NCBI GenBank assembly: GCA_001599755.1
Contig: BCHX01000004.1
Location: 4,216,001 to 4,280,000 of the forward strand
From: Gliomastix tumulicola
Taxonomy: Eukaryota > Ascomycota > Sordariomycetes > Hypocreales > Bionectriaceae
Direction of reading: 5' to 3'
DNA: 64,000 nucleotides
Below, piece by piece: positions 23,837-35,443 of this stretch (position 1 is its first letter; the number at the start of each line of letters is the position of its first letter). The position numbers were made by a program, and so were the translations under genes. Under the pieces are notes generated by a model. The model was not told where the DNA came from. It worked only from the letters and a program-made list of their open reading frames with translations, and made no database searches.

Positions 23837-26800
23837 ATGGCTCCTAGTGCCGTCTCCCCGGAGAGGAACACCCAGCCGGAACCCCTGGCATCCCTGACTT
23901 CGACGTTCGATGACACGCTACGCTTCTTCCTCAATGGCACCAGGGTCGTCCTGGATGACATTGACCCCGAGATCACTGTCTTGGAGTACCTACGAGGCAT
24001 CGGCCTGACAGGCACGAAGCTGTAAGTCGACAGTCCTTCCCAGCAACTATAAGGCAAGATCATCACTGACTTGAAGACAGCGGCTGTGGCGAGGGCGGCT
24101 GTGGTGCCTGCACCATCGTCGTGAGCCAGTACAACCCGACCACCAAGCAAATCTACCACGCTAGCGTCAACGCCTGCCTGGCACCCCTGGCCAGCCTCGA
24201 CGGCAAGCACGTCATCACCATTGAGGGCATCGGCAACACGAAGCGGCCGCACCCGACGCAGGAGCGCGTGGCGAAGGGCCACGGCAGCCAGTGCGGCTTC
24301 TGCACGCCCGGGATCGTCATGAGCCTGTACGCCCTGCTGCGGAACAACGCTGCGCCGTCGAAGCTCGAGGTCGAGGAGGCGTTTGACGGTAACCTGTGTC
24401 GGTGCACGGGGTACAGACCGATCCTGGATGCTGCGCAGACGTTCAGCGTGCAGAGCCCGTGCGGCAAGGCGAAGGCGAACGGCGGCGGCGGGTGCTGCAT
24501 GGAGAATGGCGACGGGAAGACGAACGGGGGTGGCTGCTGCATGGACAAGGCGTCTGTGGACGGGGACCAGCCCATCAAACGGTTCACGCCGCCGGGATTC
24601 ATCGAGTACAATCCGGACACGGAGCTCATCTTCCCGCCGGCGCTGAAGAAGCACGAGATGCGGCCTCTTGCCTTTGGAAACAAGCGCAAGAGGTGGTATC
24701 GACCCGTCACACTGGATCAACTGCTCATGATCAAGGCTGCTCACCCGCAGGCGAAGATCATCGGAGGAAGCACCGAGACGCAGATTGAAATCAAGTTCAA
24801 GGCGCTCTCCTACCCGGTCTCCGTCTACGTGGGCGATATCCCCGAGCTCCGCCAGTACGAGTTCAAGGACGACCAGCTCGAGATTGGCGGAAACGTCGTC
24901 TTGACTGACTTTGAGCACATCTGCGAGAAGGCCATCGAGCATTACGGACCAGCGAGGGCTCAGGTCTTCGAGGGTATTCTCAAGCAGCTCAAATACTTTG
25001 CCGGCCGCCAGATTCGCAACGTCGGAACACCTGCAGGCAATCTTGTGACTGCCTCTCCCATCTCAGATCTTAATCCTGTGCTATGGGGAGCCAACAGCGT
25101 GCTGGTGGCGAAGTCTGCGAAGAAGGAGACCGAGATACCCATGTCCCAGTTCTTCACTGGCTACCGGCGCACTGCCCTTCCTCAAGACGCCATCATCGCC
25201 TCCATTCGGATCCCTGTAACAAGTGCCAAGGGGGAGTTCTTCCGGGCGTACAAGCAGGCGAAGCGAAAGGACGACGACATCGCCATCGTCACGGGTGCGC
25301 TTCGTGTCAAGCTGGACGATGAGGGTGTCGTTGAGGACTGCAACTTGATCTACGGTGGCATGGCAGCCATGACCGTAGGCGCGAAGACTGCGTCGGAGTT
25401 CCTGGTCGGGAAGCGATTTGCAGAACTTGAGACTCTGGAAGGCGTCATCAACGCTCTCGGGAAGGACTTTGACATGCAGTTTAGCGTTCCTGGTGGTATG
25501 GCCTCGTACCGGAAAGCATTGGCCTTTGGCTTCTTTTACCGCTTCTACCACGATGTTCTCGAGAACCTGGATGGCGCCGAGGCTAAGCACACTGATAAGC
25601 AGGCCGTCGCTGAGATTGAAAGAGAACTCTCTACAGGCGAGGTCGATGCTGATGCTGCTGTGGCGTACGAGAAGGAGGTCACAGGCAAAGGCAACGCCCA
25701 CGTGGCGGCTCTGAAGCAGACAACTGGCGAGGCGCAGTACACGGACGATATCCCGGCTATGAAGAACGAGCTCCATGGATGCTACGTCCTGTCCTCGAAG
25801 GCGCACGCTAAGATTAAGTCCATCGACTATTCCGATGCGCTCGATATTCCGGGCGTAGTTGACTACATCGACAAGGACGACATGCCTTCGAAAGAAGCCA
25901 ACAAGTTTGGAGCGCCGCATTTTGATGAGCTCTTCCTCGCCGACGGGGAGGTCCACACCGCGGGCCAGCCGATAGCCATGGTATTTGCCACTTCAGCCAT
26001 CCGAGCCCAGCAAGCAGCTCGAGCTGTCAAGGTTGAGTACGAAGAGCTACCTGCCGTTTTGACGATAGAGGAGGCAATCGAGCAGGACAGCTTCCATCCG
26101 CTCTACCGAGAGATCAAGAAGGGAGATACGGAGGAGGCTTTCAAGAATTGTGACTATGTCTTCACCGGCACGGCGAGGATGGGTGGCCAGGAGCACTTCT
26201 ACCTGGAGACCAATGCCTGTGTGGTGCTTCCGAAAGGAGAAGACGGCGAGATGGAGATCTTCGCCAGCACACAGAACGCCAATGAAACGCAGGCATTCGC
26301 CTCCCGTGTCTGCGAGGTCCAGGCCAACAAGATCAATGTGCGAGTCAAGAGATTGGGCGGTGGCTTCGGAGGCAAGGAGACACGCTCAGTACTTCTATCC
26401 TCGGTCCTAGCCTTGGCAGCGAAAAAGTTCGGTCGGCCTGTCCGGTGCATGCTGACACGTGAAGAAGACATGGTCATCATGGGGCAACGCCACCCCTTCC
26501 TCGGCAGATACAAGATCGGCGTCAACAAGGACGGCAAGATCCAGGCACTAGACTGCGACATCTTCAACAATGCTGGCTGGACCTTCGATCTGAGCGCCAG
26601 CGTCGTTGAGCGTGCGATGACGCACGTGGACGGGTGCTACAAGATTCCCAATATCTTCGTCCGAGGCCGCGTCTGCAGGACGAACACCATGTCCAACACG
26701 GCATTTCGAGGTTTCGGCGGTCCTCAGGGCATGTTCATTGCGGAGACGTACATGGAAGAGGCCGCTGACAGGCTTGGCATCCCAGTCGAGAAGTTCAGGG

Positions 26801-28014
26801 AGATCAACTTCTACGAAGACGATGATCAGACACACTTCAACCAGGGACTGATGGACTGGCATGTGCCCCTCATGTATAAGCAGGTTCAGGAGGATGCCGA
26901 ATATGAGAAGAGGAGAGAAGCCATTGTCAAGTTCAATGAGACCAACAAGTGGCGCCAGAGAGGATTGGCTCTCATCCCAACCAAGTTTGGTATCTCCTTC
27001 ACGGCCCTCTTCCTCAACCAGGCCGGAGCTCTGGTCCATATCTACCATGACGGTTCAGTTCTCGTGGCCCATGGTGGTACGGAGATGGGCCAAGGTCTCC
27101 ATACCAAGATGACGCAGATCGCAGCGCAAGCCTTGAGCTGCCCCTTGGACAACGTCTTCATCTCGGAGACGGCGACCAACACTGTGGCCAATGCATCAGC
27201 GACTGCGGCCTCTGCGTCATCGGACCTGAACGGCTATGCCATCTTCAATGCCTGTGAGCAATTGAATGAGCGTCTCGCTCCGTACAGGGAGAAGCTCGGC
27301 CCCAATGCGACCATGAAGGACCTTGCACATGCGGCCTACTTTGACCGTGTGAACCTATCGGCTCAAGGGTTCTACAAGACACCGGAGATCGGCTACGTCT
27401 GGGGAGAGAACAAGGGGAAGATGTTCTTCTATTTCACCCAAGGTGTCGCCGCTGCCGAGGTTGAGCTGGACCTCCTCACCGGGACATGGACATGTCTCCG
27501 CGCCGATGTCAAGATGGACGTTGGGCAGTCGATCAACCCCTCAATCGACTACGGCCAGATCCAGGGTGCTTTCGTGCAGGGCCTCGGCCTCTTCACGATG
27601 GAGGAGTCGCTGTGGTTGCGCAACGGGCCAATGGCAGGCAACCTATTCACCCGCGGGCCGGGTGCGTACAAGATCCCCGGGTTCCGGGACATCCCGCAGG
27701 TGTTCAACGTGTCACTGCTCAAGGACGTCGAGTGGAAGCAGCTGCGGACGATCCAGAGAAGTCGTGGTGTGGGCGAGCCGCCACTGTTCATGGGAAGCGC
27801 CGTCTTCTTCGCGATCCGCGACGCGCTGCGGTCAGCGCGCAAGACGGCTGGCGTCGAGGTCAAGCCGCTCGATAGTGAAGATGCTGGCGGCTTGCTGAGA
27901 CTGGAGAGTCCTGCGACGCCAGAACGCATCCGGCTGGCGTGTGAGGATGAGATTATGAGGAAGGCCAGGGTTCTGCCCAAGGAGGGTGAAAAGAGCTTCT
28001 TTGTAGCGATTTAA
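23837..28014 (+). CDS. xanthine dehydrogenase (purine hydroxylase I)
   Basis: Two exons, 23837-24021 and 24081-28014 (1372 aa; family about 1330-1430). Domain order is complete: plant-type 2Fe-2S domain with C64, C69 and C72 (GCGEGGCGACTIVV); second 2Fe-2S domain (GSQCGFCTPGIVMSLYALLR, LCRCTGYRPI); FAD domain (IIGGSTETQIEIKFK, AGRQIRNVGTPAGNLVTASP); and two molybdopterin domains (GGGFGGKETRSV, FRGFGGPQGMF, EMGQGLHTKM, GVGEPPLFMGSA with the catalytic glutamate). It oxidises hypoxanthine to xanthine to urate with NAD+ in the cytosol, the first part of purine catabolism (Aspergillus hxA). The linker between the Fe-S and FAD domains carries two Cys-Cys-Met motifs in glycine-rich sequence. Intron 24022-24080 falls just before the first cluster. 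The neighbouring aminotransferase is also catabolic but on a separate pathway. Confidence 0.96.
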
Positions 28015-29358
28015 CCAAATTTAGACGAGTTCAATACAGTGTCATGATATCGTGTCTCCATCTGCCGGTGGTCAATTGGAGTGTCGCATCGGTGCAAGCC
28101 ACATCACGTCACACAGGCACATGCTGTCTGCCACCGCGGAACCAGCACGCTAGGATGATTGATTACCCTCGGCACAGGGCTGAGACAGGGTTGACGCGGC
28201 CTGACCGAAGGTGAAGCTCTCACCTCGCCTCGCGCCAGGATCACGCTTCCCAGGCAGGCTTCCTCCTAGCCCTTTCCCCTTGGCGCTGCCAGGACCAGGC
28301 TAGCCTGTAACAGCACAGCCCAGCTCAACCCCGCGTTGGCCTTGCTCGCTTCTCGACCTCCCCCCCGGGCAAATGGACTTGAATTCGCTCATGACCGCAT
28401 CAGAGGAGAATGCTAGCGACGCTTGGTAACACGAAATACCTGTTTGGCTCCCCCTCAGGTAAGTCTTGGGAGGTCCCACAACCGGTTCTAGCATTAAAAT
28501 CCCTTCAATTCGGCGCCTGTCCGACGACGATGCTATTTCGAGGGCCAGAAGTCAGAACGGTACGTAGATACGTACCGTTTTGGTGGAGACCGATGACCTT
28601 CTCACAGCCAGGGAAGGCGCTGTCGCTCGCTAGCCCCTTCCCTTTCCCGTCGACTCTTCTCTCTCTGTCTCTCCCGTCGCTTTCGCTGTGCCCAGCTCCA
28701 GTTAGTTTGCGCGCGAAAAAATAAATATGGATACGACTCATGGCGAATGGTCTGGGCGGTGCCTCTCCAGTATCCTCAGCTCTACTCTGCTACTACTAGT
28801 TCCTGCGCCTCCCGTCGTCTCGTCTCTCGAACCTGAACTCTCTTGACAATCCTTCTCTTTTTGCCTCGATCTGCAAATTTGGGGGTCGCAATTTTGTGCC
28901 TGTGGGTGCGGCTCTTTGCTGGGTGTGAGACAGACAGGTGATCACCCTGCAGGATTTTTTTCCCTAACCCTTTTCATTATTATTTTTTTTATTTTGGACC
29001 GAAATAAGCCGACGAACGGAAGGCCGAAACTTGCTGCAGGAGGGCCGATTGCGCCAATCGACGAATCGCGTACGGAATCAGCCCGAGGGCGAAAGCCAAC
29101 CCGTGTCCGGGAATTGCTCGCAACTCCCGCAAGGAATACTTTCCTGTTACATCTGATACTCGAGACGACTTTATCTCTGATAGCCCACTTCGAGTCTACT
29201 TAAACAACCCCCCCCTGATACCCCGCCAACCACGCAGCCCAGTCCTCCGCGCGCGCGCGGCAGAACACACCAAGCTAGGTACCACGCGGGGCGGCAACGC
29301 GAAAGACTGTGTTGTGTAGGAGGGAAGGGGAAGATTCGATGGGAGCCATCCGACCGTC
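28015..29358. other. long upstream region of the AcuK/ERT1 gene
   Basis: About 1.3 kb. It contains pyrimidine-rich blocks at about 28640-28690 and 28840-28875, typical of fungal transcription starts, an isolated gtaagt at 28460 that could be the donor of a 5'-UTR intron, and the inverted repeat at 28556-28579. Several short upstream ATGs exist. No other gene is supported. Confidence 0.5.
28556..28579. repeat. perfect 10-bp inverted repeat with 4-bp spacer
   Basis: AACGGTACGT at 28556-28565, spacer AGAT, then its exact reverse complement ACGTACCGTT at 28570-28579. It lies about 780 bp upstream of the AcuK start and about 540 bp downstream of the xanthine dehydrogenase stop. It could be a dimer binding site or, if transcribed, an RNA hairpin. 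Confidence 0.8.
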
Positions 29359-31633
29359 ATGGCTGATAGAAAGCCCCTGATGGACAAGAAGGCGGAAGGG
29401 GGCAAGCCCCCGTCCCCAGCGGAGGACGGCAAGGTGTCTAGGGCACGCGACACCAGCGCCGGCGCCGGCGACGATGGGAAGCCGCAGCACAAGAGTCCCA
29501 AGAAGAGGCGCAAGGTGAATCATGGTACGTTCTTCCCCCTCCCGGTTCGTCTTGCAGCGCTGCCCTGAGGAATTGAGGGAGGATGGGCGACGGACGGGTT
29601 GGGACGTGTTGCCGAAGTCGGCCTTGGGGGGGAGGGCTCTCTTCCTCAGGCATTGGGCATTCTCTGTCGGTGTGTTGGGCTTGCGAGGTGACGAATGCGA
29701 TTGGCTAACGATTGGCGCTTTGGCTCGTTGCGCGTGGCGGGTGCGCTATAGCTTGTGTGTACTGCCGACGATCTGTAAGTGGTTGATCCCGACTCCTCCG
29801 ACAGCGACGCGCCTCTTGCGCTATTGGGCCTGCCAATGGTCCGATGGCGGAGGCAAGGCTCGGTGGCCATGCGCGCTGCTGGCGCACACCCAATTGGGAA
29901 TTCCTGCTGACTCTGCCACTTCTTCTCGTGCAATAGCACATGACATGTGACTTGGTAAGTTGTGGTGCCCCTATCGGGTTGGAACAATTGTTGCGAATTG
30001 AAGCTTCTGGATATGGTGCTAACGGAATTGGTGGTTAGGAGAGACCTTGCACTCGATGTATCAAGCGAAATATCGGCCACCTCTGCCACGACGAACCTCG
30101 AGATACCGATGCCAAGAAGCCCAAACCCAACCAGCAGCCGCATCCCCTACAACAGCACGAGGCTGCGGACGACGGGCATGACTCCCAATCGGAGATTGGT
30201 CGCGGTTCCATATCGAGCATGGGACCGCCTCCAGCGGCCTTCGACGGCGTGAAAAGAAGAACGTCGTCCGGGTTCGGGGCGGGGATGCTTGGCCAGCGTG
30301 GACCGTTGCCGACGGCGATTGTGCAACCGAACGCTTCGGCTGGTCTGCCGGGGACTATGCTGACGGGTAACAACAGCAATTCCAACCAATGTAGGTCTTC
30401 TCACCGCGGCATACGGTGGTCGATGGCGGCTGTCAGCTGGGAACAGATGCTGACGAGACCCGAACAGTTGCTGGCTTCTCAGATGCGTGGATGACGGCGC
30501 AGAATTTCCACGACATGAATACCTACAATTCGAACTATATGATACCGGAGGTTACACACGAATTTAACCTACTCAATGACTTCCTACATACGAGCATCCT
30601 CGACGATGGGGGCATTGCTCCCGAAGACCTGCAGAACCCGGCGCTTGGGCAAAATATCAAGCCTGACATGCTGGGGGGCTTCGGGGGCAATGCGTCTGGT
30701 CTTGGGAACGGAGGCCAGGTCTCGGGTTCCGGGTCTATGCCACCACCTCCAAATATGGATGGCAAGGCCATCATCTCCAGACCAGGAAGTGCGATTGTGG
30801 CGGGTCTCAAGGACAAGACGCGCGAGTACTACCTCCAAGCGGCCGACCCGTCCGGTAACGATAATCCGGAGGAGCGCATGGCGCGGGTCCTCAAGGCCAA
30901 GTACGACGCGGGGCTCCTCAAACCTTTCAACTACGTCAACGGGTACGCGCGCATGGGTCGGTATCTGGACGGGCACATTGCCAGCTCGTCGAAGCAGAAG
31001 ATCCTACGGACCATCAGCCAATTCCGGCCCAAGTTCCGTGAGAAGGCGCAGGGCCTGACGGACATGCAGCTCGTGTACGTCGAGATGTGGTTCGAGAAGC
31101 AGCTGATGGAGTATGACCGCGTCTTCGCGAGTATGGCGGTGCCGGCGTGCTGCTGGAGGCGGACGGGGGAGATTTTCCGCGGGAACAAGGAGATGGCCGA
31201 GTTGATCGACGTGCCTGTTGACAAGCTGCGAGACGTGAGTCCCCTCCAAGTCATCAGTGACACCTTTCCTTCCCGACTTGTTGGATTCTAACACGCGGGA
31301 AACAGGGCAAGATTGCGCTTCATGAGATTCTCACAGAAGAGTCGATGGTGCGGTACTGGGAGGAGTTTGGCACCATTGCCTTTGATCCAGCCCACGATAC
31401 GTTACTGACAGCCTGTGCGCTGAAGAACCCCAGCGACACGTCCGACCACCCGGTCGTTAAGTGCTGTTTCTCTTTCACCATACGCAGAGACGACCACAAG
31501 TTGTAAGCTCTCACGGTCCCATCCTCTAACATCTTCTCCTCAGCGGGGACGCACGACTGATCCTCGAGTCTCGCACAGGCCTGCTCTGATTGTAGGTAAT
31601 TTCCTACCACATGATCCGCCGAAGAGTGAATGA
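29359..31633 (+). CDS. acuK: AcuK/ERT1-type transcription activator of gluconeogenesis (Zn2Cys6 + PAS)
   Basis: Seven exons: 29359-29524, 29752-29774, 29937-29954, 30039-30390, 30468-31234, 31306-31502, 31579-31633 (525 aa). The zinc cluster is assembled from four exons: RRKVNH, ACVYCRRS, SHMTCDL and ERPCTRCIKRNIGHLC, with cysteines at 57, 60, 67, 73, 76 and 85. The 18-nt exon 3 codes only HMTCDL. A low-complexity linker follows, then the conserved AGFSDAWMTAQN and EVTHEFNLLNDFLHTSILDDG blocks and a PAS domain at about 370-510 that ends in ALIVGNFLPHDPP. Family knowledge: AcuK (with AcuM) activates phosphoenolpyruvate carboxykinase, fructose-bisphosphatase and related genes on gluconeogenic carbon sources, in the nucleus. 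Acceptor 30467 was chosen because it gives NQF-AGFSDAW; other nearby acceptors give stops or lose the match. The last exon is easily missed, since retention of intron 31503-31578 gives an immediate stop. Confidence 0.93.
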
Positions 31634-32227
31634 TCAATGTCTGTTGGCACGACATCGAAAAAAACAACAACCAAAAAAAAAAAAAAAAATTTGAACAAGG
31701 GAAGGGAGAGGCGTTTTGAAATGAGAGATACGATATTGCCAGGTCAGCAGGGCTGAGCGAGCAAGTGATTCGAACCCGTCCCACCGCATGTCCTTGCGCC
31801 ATGATGTATATCCATGGGACGATTGGAACTGTGCATTTGATCCATCCAGTATATGAAGCGACAAGTCAATACGAACGAGTTTATATCTTGTGTGTGTGTC
31901 CAGGCAGCCTCGTCTGATGTTGATGCCTCTTCCTGATGAAAATGGTGGAGTGCCTCGATGAAATGATGGGAAGGCGCGCTCCTACGTATGAAGAAGAAAG
32001 AGGGAAGGAAGGAAGGGGGGTTTTTCGTAGCGGCCAGAAAGGCTAAGCGCAAGAGCTCGTCTTCGGAGGAAGGAGCGCCCCAGGTCACGGCACAAAACTT
32101 ACACCCTCGCCTACAGGTATCTTGCTCTGCAAACATCATCCTCACACTCCTACCACCAGGCAGCAAACCTCTCGGATCGTCGCTTCGCTTTTGCCCGCCG
32201 TGTCCATCTCCCCCGAAGCCAAGCACG
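31634..32227. other. intergenic region between acuK and the Zip4 gene, with poly(A) tract
   Basis: About 590 bp. An A-rich run at about 31658-31690 sits some 30 bp past the acuK stop. A stretch at 31995-32020 is purine-rich (AAGAAAGAGGGAAGGAAGG type). No gene or RNA seen. Confidence 0.55.
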
Positions 32228-35200
32228 ATGGTCAGACCAGACCAGGCCAGTGGGAGCCGAGAGCGGAAGCTCAATGAGCTTGTAGGTCAGTATCCCTCCC
32301 ATTCCTCAGCTGTAGATTGTGGCCATGTCTAATCATCAATCATCCAAATCACAGACTTCGTCTCAGAGCTTTCCAAAACCCTTCCGAACACAGCCAGCTC
32401 TGGCCACAATGATCTGATCATCGCCGAGATCAAAACCCACACCGCGAACGCAACCGCCTTAGCTAGAGACGACCCTCAGCCTGCTCCTCGCCCCCTGGCC
32501 AAGGAGATTGAGGAGCATGGGAGAAACCTTTGGAACAAGTGCATCCGCATCAAGCACGGGAACACCGAGGCCGATCCCAAAGTCCTCATATTGGCGCGCG
32601 CCTTCTCCTTCGCTCTCCTGTGCCTCGGCAGGAGCTCCAGTCGGCAGAAGAAGGATGCCGAGTCTCAACTGGTGTACCTCATGACCCACGCATTGACGCT
32701 TGCGAGGTTATGCATGAAGGAGCAGGAGTTGACACTCGCTACTGACACCCTGCACAAGGCTGCCGAGCTCCTGGACAGGTTAAAAAGCATTACATCAGAG
32801 CTACCTGTTGAGAAAGGCCAAGTGAGGCTGGAGGCAGACTATCATACTTTCAGGATTGCCTTGGTACTTGTTACTCCGCTCTAGAGATGAGCGAGACTTG
32901 GTCCTCGGTCTCTTTCTCTGGCGAGGAGCAGCTGCTGACGAAGATTCTAGGCCTGGAGAGATGATCGACTCGATGTCGCAGAACACATGTTCAGCAAAAC
33001 TCAGAGCCTGGTGCCGCACCTCGATGTGTCGTCGGCTGAAATTCTGGCGGGCACCCTGAAAGAGATCGGCACCGACCTACTCTCGAAAAGTAATTACGAG
33101 CTCGCCATTAAATGGTTGAAGCGAGGATACGACATAGCCGACTCCCAGGGTCTCGATCGAATGTCGGCAGACGGTTTACAAAACAGACTTGCTATCTGCC
33201 ATGGCCTTGTCCAAACCTACTTAAAGATCGGTACCACGGACTCCTTGCACGAGGCGGAGAACATGGTCGCATATGTCGAAGCTCAGACCGGGGACAAGCC
33301 TTTCGTACTCCATTGGAGGCTGGAAATTCTGCAAAACACACCAGGAGAAGTGGTTGATGCAGATCAATATTCCTGCATACTGAGAAGAATGGTTCGCACC
33401 TTTGGCACTTCTGACCCGGAGTTTCGTACTCTCCTGTACCACATCAAGGAACTTCGAACCATCAACTCCAGGCTGGCGATTGCTCTTCTTGATGAGCTGC
33501 TGAATCCGCATATTCTCGAGTCTAACAACCGCGAGTGGCTGAACAGAGCACTTGTTACAAGAATCGGGATGACTACGATGGAGCCTGACTCAACGGACCG
33601 ACAGAGAGACCTGGAGATATTGAATGAGTTGCTGGATACAATATCAGACGCCGTCTCAGAGCCGTTGAGTCCCGATGCTGCAGGTGCAGTCCATTCTGTA
33701 AGTGTTCCTTCCACCCTCGGAGGCAGGGACTAACAAAAGGAAGCTCATCTGGAAGAAACTCGATGCGGTCTTTGCGTCGAAACGGTTCGATGACGCTGGC
33801 AGCTGGTGCGTAACTGCCCTCCACGAACTCTTCTGCAATTCCGGGCCAGAGAATCTGGCAATGTTTGGGAGAAAACAGATCCTGTGTGCGCTAAACCTAG
33901 CCGACGCCCCAAGAGCTCGAGCCGTATTCAAGAGGCTACCACACGAGGCTCAAAATGATCGTCTTACACACTTTCTCATGTTTAAAGTCTCACTTCTCGA
34001 GTGGGATCATCAGCTTGGGTCCCGCCATATCGAGTTTCTCGGAAGACCTACAGAAGACGGGGAAAATCAGGAGATTCTGTACGCCTGTATCAGAGAAGCA
34101 ATGGCAGTACAGGATGAAATATTCTCATTGTCGGCGCTCAAGGCTGCAGTTGGAAACTGGAGTCCGGAGAAGGAGTCTTCTGGGAGCCTTCCCGTGATGA
34201 TAAGATGCTGCATACGGCTTATCAACAGGGTTGAGGAGAATGATAGGGTGTCCAAAGGGGAGCCACCTACACAGTCCTCTCTTGACGACATCTGTGCAAT
34301 GTTCGAGCGAGGTTAGTCGCCTACTGTCAGGATGTGGGCAGTTCTAATCATGCATTTGTAGCCGTGGATTTTGCAAGGCGAAAGCCACAAGACAAAAGTG
34401 GCAAAACAATATTCACGGTGCCCGAGCTGACCTGGTTCAGGAAGAACGCTTACAACATTGGCGCCGGATACATCGGCGCTTGGCAGCTAGCAGGTTTGCG
34501 TCGTATATTCACGGCGTGTTTGGGCTTTATTACTTGTTTTCCTCCAGACCTTCCCAGGGCAGACGGGGAAGAGCTGGGTCTCATGGCCTTGCGCTGTCAT
34601 TTCATCGTAGCCGCGGCCAATTTGGCCGCAGCAAGGACGACTGACGAGGTCGCAGAGCAGGCAGAAAGATACCTAGAGGTGAGGCAGCACGCGGCTGCAT
34701 TTGATGACCATTTGCCTGCCAAAGCCGGCGAGAAGGACAAGCATATTATCCAAGATCTACATACCAAGTCAGCCACCATGCTGGTCTTTGACTTTGAGGC
34801 TGCTGTTGCGCTCCAGGACTGGGACGGTCTCAGTCCAATCGTTCGACAAGCACATATGTGCCGAGAGGAAGTGGCATTGAAAGCAATGGGGGACTGTCTA
34901 CTATGGAGCCAGGCGCCAGGAAATGGTAAGTACAACTTCGAGGAAACAGATTGGAGAGTGCCATTTACCAATCGAGTTACTCTAGTCATGTTCTCAACGA
35001 TGAGACTCATCATCAACGAGATATTTGAGCTGGAGAGATTCGACATCGAGAAGTTGGCAAAGTATATCAGGTGCATATACCAGGTCATTCTTCCTCTCGA
35101 CGATGACAACGCTCTCCTTCTCCTAGACGAGGCGCTCAGGATAGCCCGTGAGGGAGCAGAGGTTCGTCCCCTTGGGTTAACCTATATCGCTACCTATTCT

Positions 35201-35443
35201 CTAACGTCAGGTGTCTCACACTAGGTCGGTAGGGCATTCCCGCCAGCTGAATTGGAGTGGATTGTGGCGACCAGCTTCAACCACGCCGTAGATTTCTACG
35301 CCCGCAACGAGGAGGAGAAATGTCACAAGTGGGCGCTCAAGTCCATGGATTTGGCCACATTCATGGAGGGTGATGGGAGCTACAGAGATCTGCTGCAGGA
35401 GAAGTTTTCGCACCTCCGTTTCAATGTTGGCAGGAACGGATAA
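32228..35443 (+). CDS. ZIP4: Zip4/Spo22-type meiotic TPR protein
   Basis: Seven exons: 32228-32285, 32355-32863, 32951-33697, 33744-34311, 34362-34925, 34986-35161, 35225-35443 (946 aa). The protein is almost wholly alpha-helical with degenerate TPRs. Diagnostic stretches of the SPO22/ZIP4/TEX11 family include IALAWRDDRLDVAEHMFSK (across intron 2), LSKSNYELAIKWLKRGYDIA, RLAICHGLVQTYL, RTLLYHIKEL, MRLIINEIFELE and EWIVATSFNHAVDFY. Family knowledge: Zip4 is a scaffold of the synapsis initiation (ZMM) complex and promotes class I crossovers on meiotic chromosomes. Intron 34926-34985 has perfect gtaagt and ctctag ends but is 60 bp long and stop-free, so it might be retained; removing it restores GN-VMFSTMRLIINE, which fits the family. 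The gene implies retained capacity for a sexual cycle, though expression is not shown. Confidence 0.9.

Noticed and set aside
31760..31785. B-box-like GGGTTCGAATC on the minus strand, as in a tRNA T-arm
   Set aside because: The flanking bases do not form a T stem, and no A box, anticodon arm or acceptor stem can be folded around it.
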